Source: CAUSKK01 sp963532425
GTDB lineage: Bacteria > Pseudomonadota > Gammaproteobacteria > Cardiobacteriales > Cardiobacteriaceae
NCBI GenBank assembly: GCA_963532425.1
Contig: CAUSKK010000013.1
Location: forward strand, 7,190-71,189
Direction of reading: 5' to 3'
Length of the DNA: 64,000 nucleotides
Shown here: positions 53,416-61,262 of the stretch, piece after piece
Layout: each line of letters opens with the position of its first letter
How positions within the stretch are numbered: the first letter of the stretch is position 1
Program-made: the position numbers and the translations under genes
Notes under the pieces: model-generated
Told to the model about the DNA's origin: nothing
Databases searched by the model: none
The model's input: only the letters and a program-made list of their open reading frames with translations

Positions 53416-53453
53416 AACTGCTCCTAAAATGAGTTTCCGATAAATTTTTCCGA

Positions 53454-53481
53454 ATTATACCGCCGTCCGTGGCGGCTGCAA
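53454..53481 (-). promoter_or_regulatory. ahpC promoter
   Basis: On the minus strand, TTGCAG (53481-53476), a 16-bp spacer and TATAAT (53459-53454). Confidence 0.75.
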
Positions 53482-53517
53482 GCGGAAATTTTCGATTTTG
53501 TCATTCTGTTTTCTTTA

Positions 53518-53547
53518 TATAGAATGGTTTGATGATTAATTTCTATA
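53518..53547. promoter_or_regulatory. Candidate OxyR operator
   Basis: Perfect inverted repeat TATAGAA-N16-TTCTATA in the ahpC/oxyR intergenic space. The ATAG/CTAT half-site elements are those of OxyR sites. It lies upstream of the ahpC -35 box and just before the oxyR ribosome binding site, so it could serve both activation and autorepression. Confidence 0.55.
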
Positions 53548-53562
53548 AATAGGAAAATGCCT

Positions 53563-54516
53563 ATGATTACTCTCCGTCAGATTCAATTCGCCCTGGCCGT
53601 GGCCCGGCATAAACATTTCAAGCGCGCCGCCGACGAATGCAGCATTTCCCAAAGTGCCTTGTCCCTGGGCATCGCCGAAATGGAAAAGAACCTGGGCGTG
53701 ATTATTTTCGAGCGCAACAACAAGCAGGTGGTGATTACGCCCATCGGCGAGGAGCTGCTGGCCCGGGCCCAGCAAATCTATCTGGACGCCCAGCAGCTGG
53801 TGGAACGGGCCCATGCCGGCCAGGGTGAGCTCTGTTTCGGCATGCACATGGGCTTCATTCCCACCATCGCCCCCTATCTGCTGCCCAGCGCCCTGCCTCT
53901 ACTGCGCGCCGAGTACCCGAAATTCCAGCTCAATATCCACGAGGACACCACCCAACGCCTGCTGGATTTGGTGCACAGCGGCAAAATCGACGGCGCCGTC
54001 ATCGCCCTGCCCTTTGATACCAGCGGCCTGCACGTCTTCACCTTCGGCGAGGAGCGCTTCTATGTGCTGCTGCGCGACGACCACCCGCTGAGCCAGAAGA
54101 GCAAAATCACCGTCAATGAGCTGCAGGATTTGCCGCTGCTGATGTTGAGCGAAGGCCACTGCCTGAAGGACCACATCATGGCCATCTGCCAGTTCCACCG
54201 GGAGCTCGGCCGCGACACCTTCCGCCAGGCCTCGCTGAACACGCTGGTGCAGATGACCATCAACGACATGGGCGTAACCCTGGTGCCGGAAATCGCCCTG
54301 CCCTCGCTGCGCGCCCAGCAGGGGGTCAAGGCCCTGCCGCTGGACAAGGGCGGCGTCCACCGCCAGCTGGCCCTGGTAACCCGGCCCAACTATCCGCGTC
54401 TGGACGAACTCAGCCTGCTGATGGAACTGTTCCAGCGCGCCACCCTGCGCCTGAAGGAACAGGCCCAGGACGCCCCGGCGGAAACCCGCCCGGCCGAGGT
54501 CAGCAATGCCCGCTAG
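53563..54516 (+). CDS. oxyR: Hydrogen-peroxide-sensing LysR regulator OxyR
   Basis: 317 residues from ATG 53563; ATG 53557 is only two bases from AGGA and less likely. The N-terminal winged helix is LRQIQFALAVARHKHFKRAA, and the sensing Cys pair lies in SEGHCLKDHIMAICQFH with eight residues between the cysteines, as for E. coli Cys199/Cys208. It activates peroxide defence on disulfide formation. Divergent from ahpC. It overlaps the downstream HAD gene by 11 bp. Confidence 0.95.
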   Translation: MITLRQIQFALAVARHKHFKRAADECSISQSALSLGIAEMEKNLGVIIFERNNKQVVITPIGEELLARAQQIYLDAQQLVERAHAGQGELCFGMHMGFIPTIAPYLLPSALPLLRAEYPKFQLNIHEDTTQRLLDLVHSGKIDGAVIALPFDTSGLHVFTFGEERFYVLLRDDHPLSQKSKITVNELQDLPLLMLSEGHCLKDHIMAICQFHRELGRDTFRQASLNTLVQMTINDMGVTLVPEIALPSLRAQQGVKALPLDKGGVHRQLALVTRPNYPRLDELSLLMELFQRATLRLKEQAQDAPAETRPAEVSNAR

Positions 54517-55393
54517 GGCCGCCTACCGGGCGCTGGAGGCCATTCGTCCCCGGCTGCCCGCCGTCCGCAATCAACCCGACCACTACGAGCGGGTGCCGAA
54601 TCTGCTCGCCCTGGCCGAGCGCTTCGACGTCTTCTGCTTCGATGCCTTCGGCGTCCTCAACGTCGGCCAGACGGCCATTCCCAACGCCATCGCCACCGTG
54701 GCCGAGCTGCGCCGCCGGGGCAAACGGCTGTTTGTGGTCTCCAACGCCAGCGCCGTGGCCCGGCCCGGACTGGTCGAGCGCTACCGCCGGCTCGGCTACG
54801 ATTTCACAGCGGAAGAAATCGTCTCCAGCCGCGATGCCCTGCTGGCCAATTTCAGCCCCGACCCGGCCAAAACCTACGGCCTCATCGGCCTACGCGAGGG
54901 CCAGGAGGATTTGGCCGGCCTGCGGCTGGTCTACCAGGACGAGGCCGATTTCTACGCCCGGGCCGATGAAATCCTGTTCCTGTCCAGCCTGAACTGGGAC
55001 GACCACCGGCAGGAGCGCTTCCTCGCCGAAATGGCCGCCCGGCCCCGGCCCGTCTATCTAGGCAATCCCGACCTCATCGCCCCCCAGGGCGCCGCCACCA
55101 GCATCGAGGCCGGCACCTATGTGCTGCTACCCGAAGCGCTCCAGCCCCTGGTGCGCGTCTACGGCAAACCCTGGCCGGCCATCTTCGCAGAAATGGCCCG
55201 GCGGCTGGACCGCTTCAATCCGGCCCGCACGCTGATGCTCGGCGACACGTTGCACACGGACATTCTCGGCGCCAACCACTTCGGCATTGGCAGTGCCCTG
55301 GTCAGCGACTGGGGCTTCTTCAAAGGGCTGGACTGGGCCGCCGCCATCGCCGATTCCGGCATCGTGCCGCACTATGTGCTGCCGGCTCTTTAG
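54506..55393 (+). CDS. HAD-superfamily class IIA hydrolase-like protein
   Basis: 295 residues. VFCFDAFGVLNVGQTAIP is HAD motif I, LFVVSNASAVARP motif II, VRVYGKPWPAIFAEM motif III and TLMLGDTLHTDILGANHFGI motif IV. The usual DxDGxL is DAFGVL, so the second, acid-base Asp is Phe. A subset of class IIA proteins has DVWGVL at this site, which suggests a distinct activity. Substrate unknown. Overlaps oxyR upstream and sanA downstream. Confidence 0.85.
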   Translation: MPARAAYRALEAIRPRLPAVRNQPDHYERVPNLLALAERFDVFCFDAFGVLNVGQTAIPNAIATVAELRRRGKRLFVVSNASAVARPGLVERYRRLGYDFTAEEIVSSRDALLANFSPDPAKTYGLIGLREGQEDLAGLRLVYQDEADFYARADEILFLSSLNWDDHRQERFLAEMAARPRPVYLGNPDLIAPQGAATSIEAGTYVLLPEALQPLVRVYGKPWPAIFAEMARRLDRFNPARTLMLGDTLHTDILGANHFGIGSALVSDWGFFKGLDWAAAIADSGIVPHYVLPAL

Positions 55394-56066
55394 GCGGCTA
55401 CGGCCGGGCCTGCGCTTCTGGCACTGGTTTCTGTCCGGCCTCAGCCTGCTGCTGCTGGCGCCGCTGCTGCTCTACGGCTGGATTAGCTGGCGGGCGGCCC
55501 CCTACCAGTACGACGATTTGGAGGCGCTGCCGGCGCGCTCGGTGGGGCTGGTGCTGGGGACGAGCAAATATCTGGGCCACGGCCAAATCAACCTCTACTA
55601 CCGGGGGCGCATCGAGGCCGCCCTGGCCCTCTACCGGGCCGGCAAGGTGCGCTATTTCATCGTCAGCGGCGATAACCGCAGCGTCTCCTACAACGAGCCC
55701 CGGCAGATGCGCCTGGATTTAATCGCCGGCGGCGTACCGGCCCATCGTATCCAGCCGGACTTTGCCGGCCTGCGCACCCTGGATAGCGTGTTGCGCGCCG
55801 CCGCCATCTTCGGCCAGGACGACTACATCATCATCAGCCAGCCCTTCCACAATGCCCGCGCCCTCTGGCTCGCCCGCGCCCGGGGCCAGCATCCCATCGC
55901 CTTCAACGCCCCCAACCCCCGGCGCTGGCGCCACCGGCTGAAAACCGAACTGCGCGAGGTCGGCGCCCGGCTCAAGGCCCTCTGGGATTTGCTCAGCCAG
56001 AAGCAGGCCCGCCACTACGGCCCGCCCATCGACTTCCCCCCGCCGCCGGAGCCCGACGCCCCATGA
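55374..56066 (+). CDS. sanA: SanA-like DUF218 envelope protein
   Basis: 230 residues from ATG 55374, overlapping the HAD gene by 20 bp. One N-terminal helix (LSGLSLLLLAPLLLYGWI) precedes a DUF218 domain: VGLVLGTSKYLGHGQINLYY, YFIVSGDNRSVSYNEP, DFAGLRTLDSVLRA and IIISQPFHNARALWLAR follow E. coli SanA closely. SanA affects envelope permeability (vancomycin exclusion at high temperature). Its stop overlaps the DUF2069 gene by 4 bp. Confidence 0.88.
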   Translation: MCCRLFRRLRPGLRFWHWFLSGLSLLLLAPLLLYGWISWRAAPYQYDDLEALPARSVGLVLGTSKYLGHGQINLYYRGRIEAALALYRAGKVRYFIVSGDNRSVSYNEPRQMRLDLIAGGVPAHRIQPDFAGLRTLDSVLRAAAIFGQDDYIIISQPFHNARALWLARARGQHPIAFNAPNPRRWRHRLKTELREVGARLKALWDLLSQKQARHYGPPIDFPPPPEPDAP

Positions 56067-56836
56067 ACCGCCGCGACTGGGGCCAGGCCCTGACCCTGGG
56101 CGCCCTGCTGGCCCTGGTGCTGGGCTACGGGTTGGCGCTGCTGCAGCCGGCCGGCGACCGTTTCGGGCCCTGGCTGCGGGCGATGATGACGCTGGTGCCG
56201 CTGCTGCTGCTGCTGCCCTTTGTCTGGCGCCGGGTGCCGAAGGCCTATCAGATTCTGGCCCTGCTGGCGCCCTGGCATTTCTTCGTCGGCGGGGTGATTT
56301 GGCTCTGGGGGGAGCCGGCCGCCGGCGCTTATTTCTGCCTGGGGGCGCTGCTGCTCCAGACCGGCACCATTCTGCACAACTACCGGCCGCGCCCACCCCG
56401 GCTACGCCTGCCGGCGCTGGTGCCGCTGGGCGCCGACGACCTGGCCCTGCTGGTGAGCCGCGACGATGCCCGCTACCGCGCCTGGGCCGAGGTCTGGGCC
56501 GGGGCCAGCTATGAGGGCCCGGGGCCGGGCCTGGGCGAACTGCTGGCCGACGATGTCTGGGCCACGGCGCCGGCCGGAGTGCTGCGCCTGGAGGACCGGG
56601 CCGGCCGCAACTGGTTTCGCCTGCCCCTGACGCCCAGCCAACGGCAGATTTTGACCCGCCAGGGCCGGCTGCTGCTGCTGCCCCTGCCGAAGGAGGCCGC
56701 CACCCCAGCCCGGGCCGAGGCCCTGGCCACCCTCCCCCCCGACGATGATGTCGCGCTGGCCCACTGGCTCAGCGCCGAAGGCCTGGAGGGGCTGGGCCTG
56801 ACCTTCCGACCGACGGAAAGCGCTGCCGAACGCTAG
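56063..56836 (+). CDS. DUF2069 membrane protein with long cytoplasmic tail
   Basis: 257 residues. Four hydrophobic segments in the first 120 residues (ALLALVLGYGLALLQP; LVPLLLLLPFVW; QILALLAPWHFFVGGVIWLW; GALLLQTGTILHNY) match the usual 110-130-residue DUF2069 protein. Here about 130 further residues follow with no recognised domain, an unusual extension. Operon with oxyR, HAD and sanA through overlaps. Confidence 0.7.
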   Translation: MNRRDWGQALTLGALLALVLGYGLALLQPAGDRFGPWLRAMMTLVPLLLLLPFVWRRVPKAYQILALLAPWHFFVGGVIWLWGEPAAGAYFCLGALLLQTGTILHNYRPRPPRLRLPALVPLGADDLALLVSRDDARYRAWAEVWAGASYEGPGPGLGELLADDVWATAPAGVLRLEDRAGRNWFRLPLTPSQRQILTRQGRLLLLPLPKEAATPARAEALATLPPDDDVALAHWLSAEGLEGLGLTFRPTESAAER

Positions 56837-57110
56837 TCCGCCGACCCGAAGCGCTTCGGACTCCGTAGAAGTCTGAAACGCAGCGAGCGACAGGCAAGCC
56901 ACCGCTTCAAGCTCTACGGAAGCGCAGCGGCGGGCGAGCCAACGGCGAGCACCCCAGCAACTGCTTCGCCCGCCGGCCCAATTAAGGAAGCGCTTCGTTC
57001 GTCCGCTGCCCCGCTGGCCGACCGAAAAGAGTGCCACCCCGAAGCGCTTCATTGGGAACGCCTTTCCCAGTCCGAAGCGCTTCCCCTTTTCCCGTTTTTC
57101 CTGAGCGAAG

Positions 57111-57218
57111 CGCTTCCCTTGGGTGCCGCTATCCCCAATGGCCCGAAGCCGGCATTGCTATTCCCTGTCGGACTTCAGAACGAAGCGCTCCCCCTGGTTA
57201 GAACCTAGGAAGCGCTTC
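57111..57218. repeat. 108-bp direct repeat in block 6, copy 1
   Basis: Aligns without gaps to 57403-57510. Eight differences, all transitions. Starts in one motif copy and ends in another. Confidence 0.92.
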
Positions 57219-57402
57219 GTTCGTTCACGGCCCCGAGGTTCAACCAAAAGGAGAGCCGCCCCGAAGCGCTTCAGTTTAGTCCCCCGAGGCCGAATTTATT
57301 TTTCCCGGCCTCTGAGGTCGAAGCGCTTCCCTATTTGAGCCGGTAATGATTGAACCGGGGCCAACCGGCCGAAGCGCTTCGCCCGCCTAACCCATAAGGA
57401 AA

Positions 57403-57510
57403 CGCTTCCCTTGGGTGCCGCTATCCCCAATGACCCGAAACCGGCATTGCTATTCCTTGCCAGACTTCAGAACGAAGCGCTCCCTCTGGCTAGAACCCAG
57501 GAAGCGCTTC
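57403..57510. repeat. 108-bp direct repeat in block 6, copy 2
   Basis: Partner of 57111-57218, offset 292 bp. Contains gggtgccgctatccccaatg and a GAAGCGCTCC variant in both copies. Confidence 0.92.
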
Positions 57511-58677
57511 ATTCCGACTAGCGAAGCGCTTCCCTTTTGCCGGGCCGGTGATTATTTATGTCAGACCGAAGCGCTTCGTTGAGATTAGCCTTCGAGGGAG
57601 AAGCGCTTCCGGCTGGAGATTCAGAACGAAGCGCTTCCTCCTCCGGCTGTTAAAACCGAAACGCTTCGGCCCGGGCCGGGGCTAATACGACCGTTGAACG
57701 GTAGCGCTTCCTTCCCAACTTGGCCAATGGCGAAGCGCTTCGGCCCGGCCAGTTGCTCTAAACCGAAGCGCTCCCCGTTTTCCCAGCCGGAAGCGCTTCA
57801 GTTTTTTTTGAGCCGGCGGGGCGAAGCGCTTCCTGCCAATGGCTAGAGCTGCCACTGGGCCGGGGAAAAATCTACAGGCTAAGGCCGAAGCGCTTCATTC
57901 CTAGGATTTGGCGAAGCGCTCCCCTCTGTTGTCCTAGCCAGTCGAAGCGCTTCGCTGGGAAAAAACCTTGGGAAGGAAGCGCTTCCGTTGGATACGGCAG
58001 AAGGGAGCGCTTCGATTTAGAGCGGGGTCGAAGTAGAACGAAGCGCTTCGTTCTAACGGCCTGGCCAGAAGGACTTTAGACCAGCGGGCCGATTTATCTG
58101 GCTGCGCCGGGGGAAGCGCTTCGGTTCTGGCGTCCCAGTCCAGAGGGGGCGTTGCTCGTCCGGCAAACGCGCGGCGCTGAAGCGCTTCAGTTTTAAACGG
58201 CAGATTTTCGGGAAGCGCTTGGGCTTCCGGAAATCGCTCAAGGGGGGAGCGCTTCGTTTCCGGAGGCCAGATAAACCGAAGCGCTTCGTTTCGGCGGTTC
58301 GCAGAGATTAAGGAATCGCTTTAAGGGAGAACGCGCTTCATTTTCCAACGGCTTTTAATCATCACGAGCCCCGGCCCGTCAGAACCAAAGCCCTTCGGCC
58401 GCTGGCCAGGTGTTGGCCGGGCCGATGATTTAAAGAGGGAGCGCTTCGCTTCGGCCTCTTAGGTTTGCTTTCTAGGCTGAAGCGCTTCGTTCGGCGGTAG
58501 AAGAAAACGGCTGGACATTGGCTTGGCACTGGGAGCGAAGCGCTTCGGCTCCAGGGGGATTGAACAATCCGCAAACGGCCGGCGGGGAAGCGCTTCGTTC
58601 CCGGAAGCCAGCTGGGAAAAGCATCTCCGGCCGCGCCAGCAGAGCAAAGCACCGAACCCCCGGCAAGCCCGCTGGGC

Positions 58678-59637
58678 TTAGGCCAGTGCCGTTAGCCGTT
58701 CCAGCAGGGCCAGAGCGTCCGGCGGTGGCGGGACGGCCAGCCCCAGCAGCTGGCCGGCATCACGCTGAAAGCACAGGCGCTGGGCGTGCAGCCACATGCC
58801 GTCATAGCCGTGCCGTTTCAGGGTTTTATTGAATTCGCGGTCGCCATATTTATCGTCGCCGGCCAGCGGGTGGCCGCAGTGGGCCACGGACAGGCGAATC
58901 TGGTGGGTGCGGCCGGTGGCGATGCGCACGGACAGCAGCGTGGCCTCCTCGTAGCGCGCCGCCACGGTGAAATAGCTCAGCGCCTCCTTGCCCTCCGGGT
59001 GCACCACCATGCGGTCGCCGTCCTCGCTCTGAATCTTCGCCAGCTTCAAACGCACCTCCTGGCGGGCCGCCGGCCAGTGGCCGCGCACCAGACAGAGATA
59101 GTGCTTTTCCACGGTGCCGGCCTTGAGCTGCTCCTGAAAATCGAGCAGGGCCGCCCGGGTTTTGGCCAGCACCAGCAGGCCGGAGGTGTCCCGGTCGATG
59201 CGATGGCCGAGCAGCACCGCATCGGGGCCGCGCAGGGTCTGCAGCGCTTCCATCAGGCCATAGTCATTGCCGCTGCCGCCGTGCACGGCCAGGCCGGCCG
59301 GCTTATTGACGAGCAGGAAGCGCTCGTCCTCGTAGACCACCGCCCGCCGTACCCGTTCCAGCCAGTAGGGCGGCACCGCCGGCGGTCGCACGGTTTTTTG
59401 ATAGAGCGGCGGCAGGCGCAGCTGGTCGTCGAGCTGGAGGCGGTGGCTGGCCGCCACCCGCTTTTTGTTGCAGCGCACTTCGCCCTTGCGCAGCATCTGG
59501 TAGAGGCGGCTTTTCGGAATGTGGGGATAGCGACGAAAGAGGAAATTATCGAGCCGCTGGCCGTCCTCGCGGGCGGTGATGGTCAGAAAATGGACGCCCC
59601 GGCGTTCCAGCTCGGGGGGCAGGTCGGATTCGCTCAT
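58678..59637 (-). CDS. rluC: 23S rRNA pseudouridine synthase RluC
   Basis: 319 residues from ATG 59637 (MSESDLPPEL) with AAGGA upstream. It isomerises uridines 955, 2504 and 2580. An N-terminal S4 domain (GQRLDNFLFRRYPHIPKSRL) is followed by the catalytic motif GHRIDRDTSGLLVLAK with the essential Asp, then ATGRTHQIRLSVAHCGHPL. The usual rne neighbour is absent; instead a tRNA gene diverges from it. Confidence 0.95.
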   Translation of the reverse strand: MSESDLPPELERRGVHFLTITAREDGQRLDNFLFRRYPHIPKSRLYQMLRKGEVRCNKKRVAASHRLQLDDQLRLPPLYQKTVRPPAVPPYWLERVRRAVVYEDERFLLVNKPAGLAVHGGSGNDYGLMEALQTLRGPDAVLLGHRIDRDTSGLLVLAKTRAALLDFQEQLKAGTVEKHYLCLVRGHWPAARQEVRLKLAKIQSEDGDRMVVHPEGKEALSYFTVAARYEEATLLSVRIATGRTHQIRLSVAHCGHPLAGDDKYGDREFNKTLKRHGYDGMWLHAQRLCFQRDAGQLLGLAVPPPPDALALLERLTALA

Positions 59638-59654
59638 GGCAGTTCCTTGTGGCG

Positions 59655-59683
59655 TTGTTCTCAAAGGGGAAAGCGCTTATAAT
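59655..59683 (+). promoter_or_regulatory. tRNA-Ile promoter
   Basis: TTGTTC (59655-59660), a 17-bp spacer and a perfect TATAAT (59678-59683), followed by a GC-rich discriminator (gcctgccc) typical of stringently controlled stable-RNA promoters. The spacer contains AAGCGCTT. Confidence 0.75.
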
Positions 59684-59695
59684 GCCTGCCCTTTC

Positions 59696-59769
59696 GGGCC
59701 TATAGCTCAGTTGGTCAGAGCAGGCGACTCATAATCGCTTGGTCGGGGGTTCAAGTCCCTCTGGGCCTA
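59696..59769 (+). tRNA. tRNA-Ile (CAU anticodon, lysidine type)
   Basis: 74 nt. The acceptor GGGCCTA pairs with TGGGCCT (two G-U pairs), discriminator A. D arm GCTC...GAGC, anticodon loop CTCATAA with CAT at 59730-59732, T arm with TTCAAGT loop. The anticodon arm and flanks (GCAGGCGACTCATAATCGC) are the same as E. coli ileX, not elongator or initiator tRNA-Met. CAT would be changed to lysidine-AU by TilS to read AUA. CCA is not encoded. Confidence 0.93.
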
Positions 59770-59771
59770 TA

Positions 59772-60341
59772 TCAGGAAGCGCTTCTCGCGGGAAGCGCTT
59801 CTTTTTTTATGCCCAGCAGCCGGCCATAGAAGGGCCAGCAGAAGGAAGCGCTCGGGTCGGTTTTGCGCCCCGGGGCGATGTGCTCGTGGCCGGTGATGGC
59901 GGCCAGGCCGGGATAGCGCCGCTGTAGGGCTTGGGTCAGGGCGGCCAGCCGTTGGTACTGGCGCAGCGTGTAGGGAAGATTATCGGCGCCGTTCAGTTCG
60001 ATGCCGATGCTGAAGTCGTTGCAGTTGGCGCGGCCGTTGAACTGGGAAACGCCGGCGTGCCAGGCCCGGGCCTCGGTGGGGACGAACTGGATAATGTCCC
60101 CGGCCCGGCCAATATAGAAATGGGCCGACACCCGGAGGCCGGCGAGGCCAGCGAAATAGGGGTGGGCGGAAAGATTTAAAGCGCCCGTGAAGAGCGCTTT
60201 AACGGCGTCGGCGCCCCAGACGGCCGGGGGCAGACTGATGCTGTGGATGACCAGCAGTTCCACCGGTGCCGGCCGTTCGTTATGGAACGGGCTCGGCCAG
60301 CGCTCGGCTTCGTCCAGCCAGCCGGCGGCGTCAATGTGCAT
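59772..60341 (-). CDS. ampD: 1,6-anhydro-N-acetylmuramyl-L-alanine amidase AmpD
   Basis: 189 residues. It cleaves anhydro-muropeptides in the cytosol for cell-wall recycling and so dampens beta-lactamase induction where ampR/ampC exist. Zinc ligands are in LLVIHSISLPP (His) and GHEHIAPGRKTDPS (His and Asp). The C-terminal EALPARSAS is encoded by the two GAAGCGCTTC copies of the tRNA terminator, so the protein carries a motif-derived tail. The stop is 3 bp from the tRNA. Its start overlaps the dsbB stop by 11 bp. Confidence 0.94.
   Translation of the reverse strand: MHIDAAGWLDEAERWPSPFHNERPAPVELLVIHSISLPPAVWGADAVKALFTGALNLSAHPYFAGLAGLRVSAHFYIGRAGDIIQFVPTEARAWHAGVSQFNGRANCNDFSIGIELNGADNLPYTLRQYQRLAALTQALQRRYPGLAAITGHEHIAPGRKTDPSASFCWPFYGRLLGIKKEALPARSAS
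59776..59808. terminator. Terminator made of two palindrome copies
   Basis: GAAGCGCTTC (59776-59785) and GAAGCGCTTC (59792-59801), separated by six bases, pair with each other, followed by seven T residues for the tRNA transcript. It lies inside the last codons of convergent ampD. Confidence 0.9.
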
Positions 60342-60837
60342 TTTTGCGCGGCACCAGCAGCACGGTCAGCAGCAGCAGGCCCACAAAGAGAATCATCGAC
60401 CAGAGGGGAATGCTCAGGCCCCAGAACAAATCCTTGGTGGCACAGTCGCCGTCGCCCTGCATGGCCTGCCAGAGGCCGGAGAAGAGCTCGTTGCGTTTCA
60501 TCAGGGCGTAGAAATCCAAACCACAGGCCGGCACCTGGTCGGGGGGCAGACTCTGGATATAGAGATGGCGGGCGGCCAGGCCCATGCCGAAGAAAATACT
60601 CAGCAGTTTGAAGAGGCGTATCAGCCAGCGGCCCACCGTGCCGCGCGGCGCCAGCAGGGCATCGAGCAGGAAAGCCAGCCCGGCGAGACCGAAGGCCAGC
60701 CGCTGCATCATGCACAGCGGGCAGGGATTCAGAAACAGGGTGTTTTCCAGATAAAAATAGGCAAAGGCGATGGCACCAAAGCAGCCCAGACCAATCAGGG
60801 CGTTCATAAAACGGAGATTTCTTTCTTGCATAACCAT
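60331..60837 (-). CDS. dsbB: Disulfide bond formation protein B
   Basis: About 168 residues from ATG 60837 or ATG 60831 (MQERNLRF). DsbB reoxidises DsbA and passes electrons to quinone. Four membrane helices; Cys pair 1 in NPCPLCMMQR, and Cys pair 2 in VPACGLDFY and GDGDCATKDLFWG with the typical IPLWS ending. The open frame extends to 60915, but those residues lack hydrophobic or binding-site support. Probably an operon with ampD. Confidence 0.93.
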   Translation of the reverse strand: MVMQERNLRFMNALIGLGCFGAIAFAYFYLENTLFLNPCPLCMMQRLAFGLAGLAFLLDALLAPRGTVGRWLIRLFKLLSIFFGMGLAARHLYIQSLPPDQVPACGLDFYALMKRNELFSGLWQAMQGDGDCATKDLFWGLSIPLWSMILFVGLLLLTVLLVPRKNAH

Positions 60838-60947
60838 TACTAAAAGTTTAAAAAGCTTAGGAATTATAACGCCAGCCCAGTAACCGGGCGCCCCCTCCAT
60901 GAAATTTTTTGTCAAAATCCCCGCTTTTCCCTTCCCAAGGAGTTGAG

Positions 60948-61262
60948 ATGAAGCACACCGAACTGCACCGCCTGCTGGATGCTCTGGAAGCCCAGCTGCA
61001 ACGGCGCGGCTGGTGGGAGACCGAAAGCCCGCCGGCCGAGGCCCTGGCCAGCGTCGAACCCTTCGCCGTCGACCGGCTGACCTTTAGCCAGTGGCTGCAA
61101 TGGATTTATCTGCCGCGCATGCGCACGCTCACGGTGCTGCCCCGGGTCAGCGGCCTGCACCCCATCGCCGAGGAGGCCTGGAAGGGCTGCGCCGACAGCA
61201 CGGAACTGCTCAGTCTGGTTTGGCAGCTGGACGTCTGGGTCAATGGCCAGCATGAAGACTAG
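60948..61262 (+). CDS. yqcC: YqcC-family protein
   Basis: 104 residues from ATG 60948 (MKHTELHRLL) with AAGGAG upstream. LLDALEAQLQRRGWWETESP and FSQWLQWIYLPRMRTL match the YqcC (DUF446) pattern. Function unknown. Its end overlaps the start of the lipoprotein gene by 11 bp. Confidence 0.85.
   Translation: MKHTELHRLLDALEAQLQRRGWWETESPPAEALASVEPFAVDRLTFSQWLQWIYLPRMRTLTVLPRVSGLHPIAEEAWKGCADSTELLSLVWQLDVWVNGQHED

Larger units (their letters stand above)
56847..58594. repeat. GAAGCGCTTC array (block 6, largest)
   Basis: 1.84 kb (56837-58677) without a credible gene. I count about 27 exact GAAGCGCTTC palindromes by eye, plus many one-base variants (GAAGCGCTCC, GGGAGCGCTTC, GAAACGCTTC). Spacing is irregular, about 20-110 bp. 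No RNA gene or promoter is recognised; open frames are short, lack ribosome binding sites and translate the motif. Confidence 0.9.

Noticed and set aside
3726..58594. GAAGCGCTTC as operator of a single LacI-family regulator
   Set aside because: Most copies are in gene-free blocks or inside genes and terminators, not at promoters, and there are far too many for one repressor.
59696..59769. tRNA-Met reading of the CAU tRNA
   Set aside because: The anticodon arm and flanks match E. coli ileX (lysidine-modified tRNA-Ile) and not elongator or initiator tRNA-Met.
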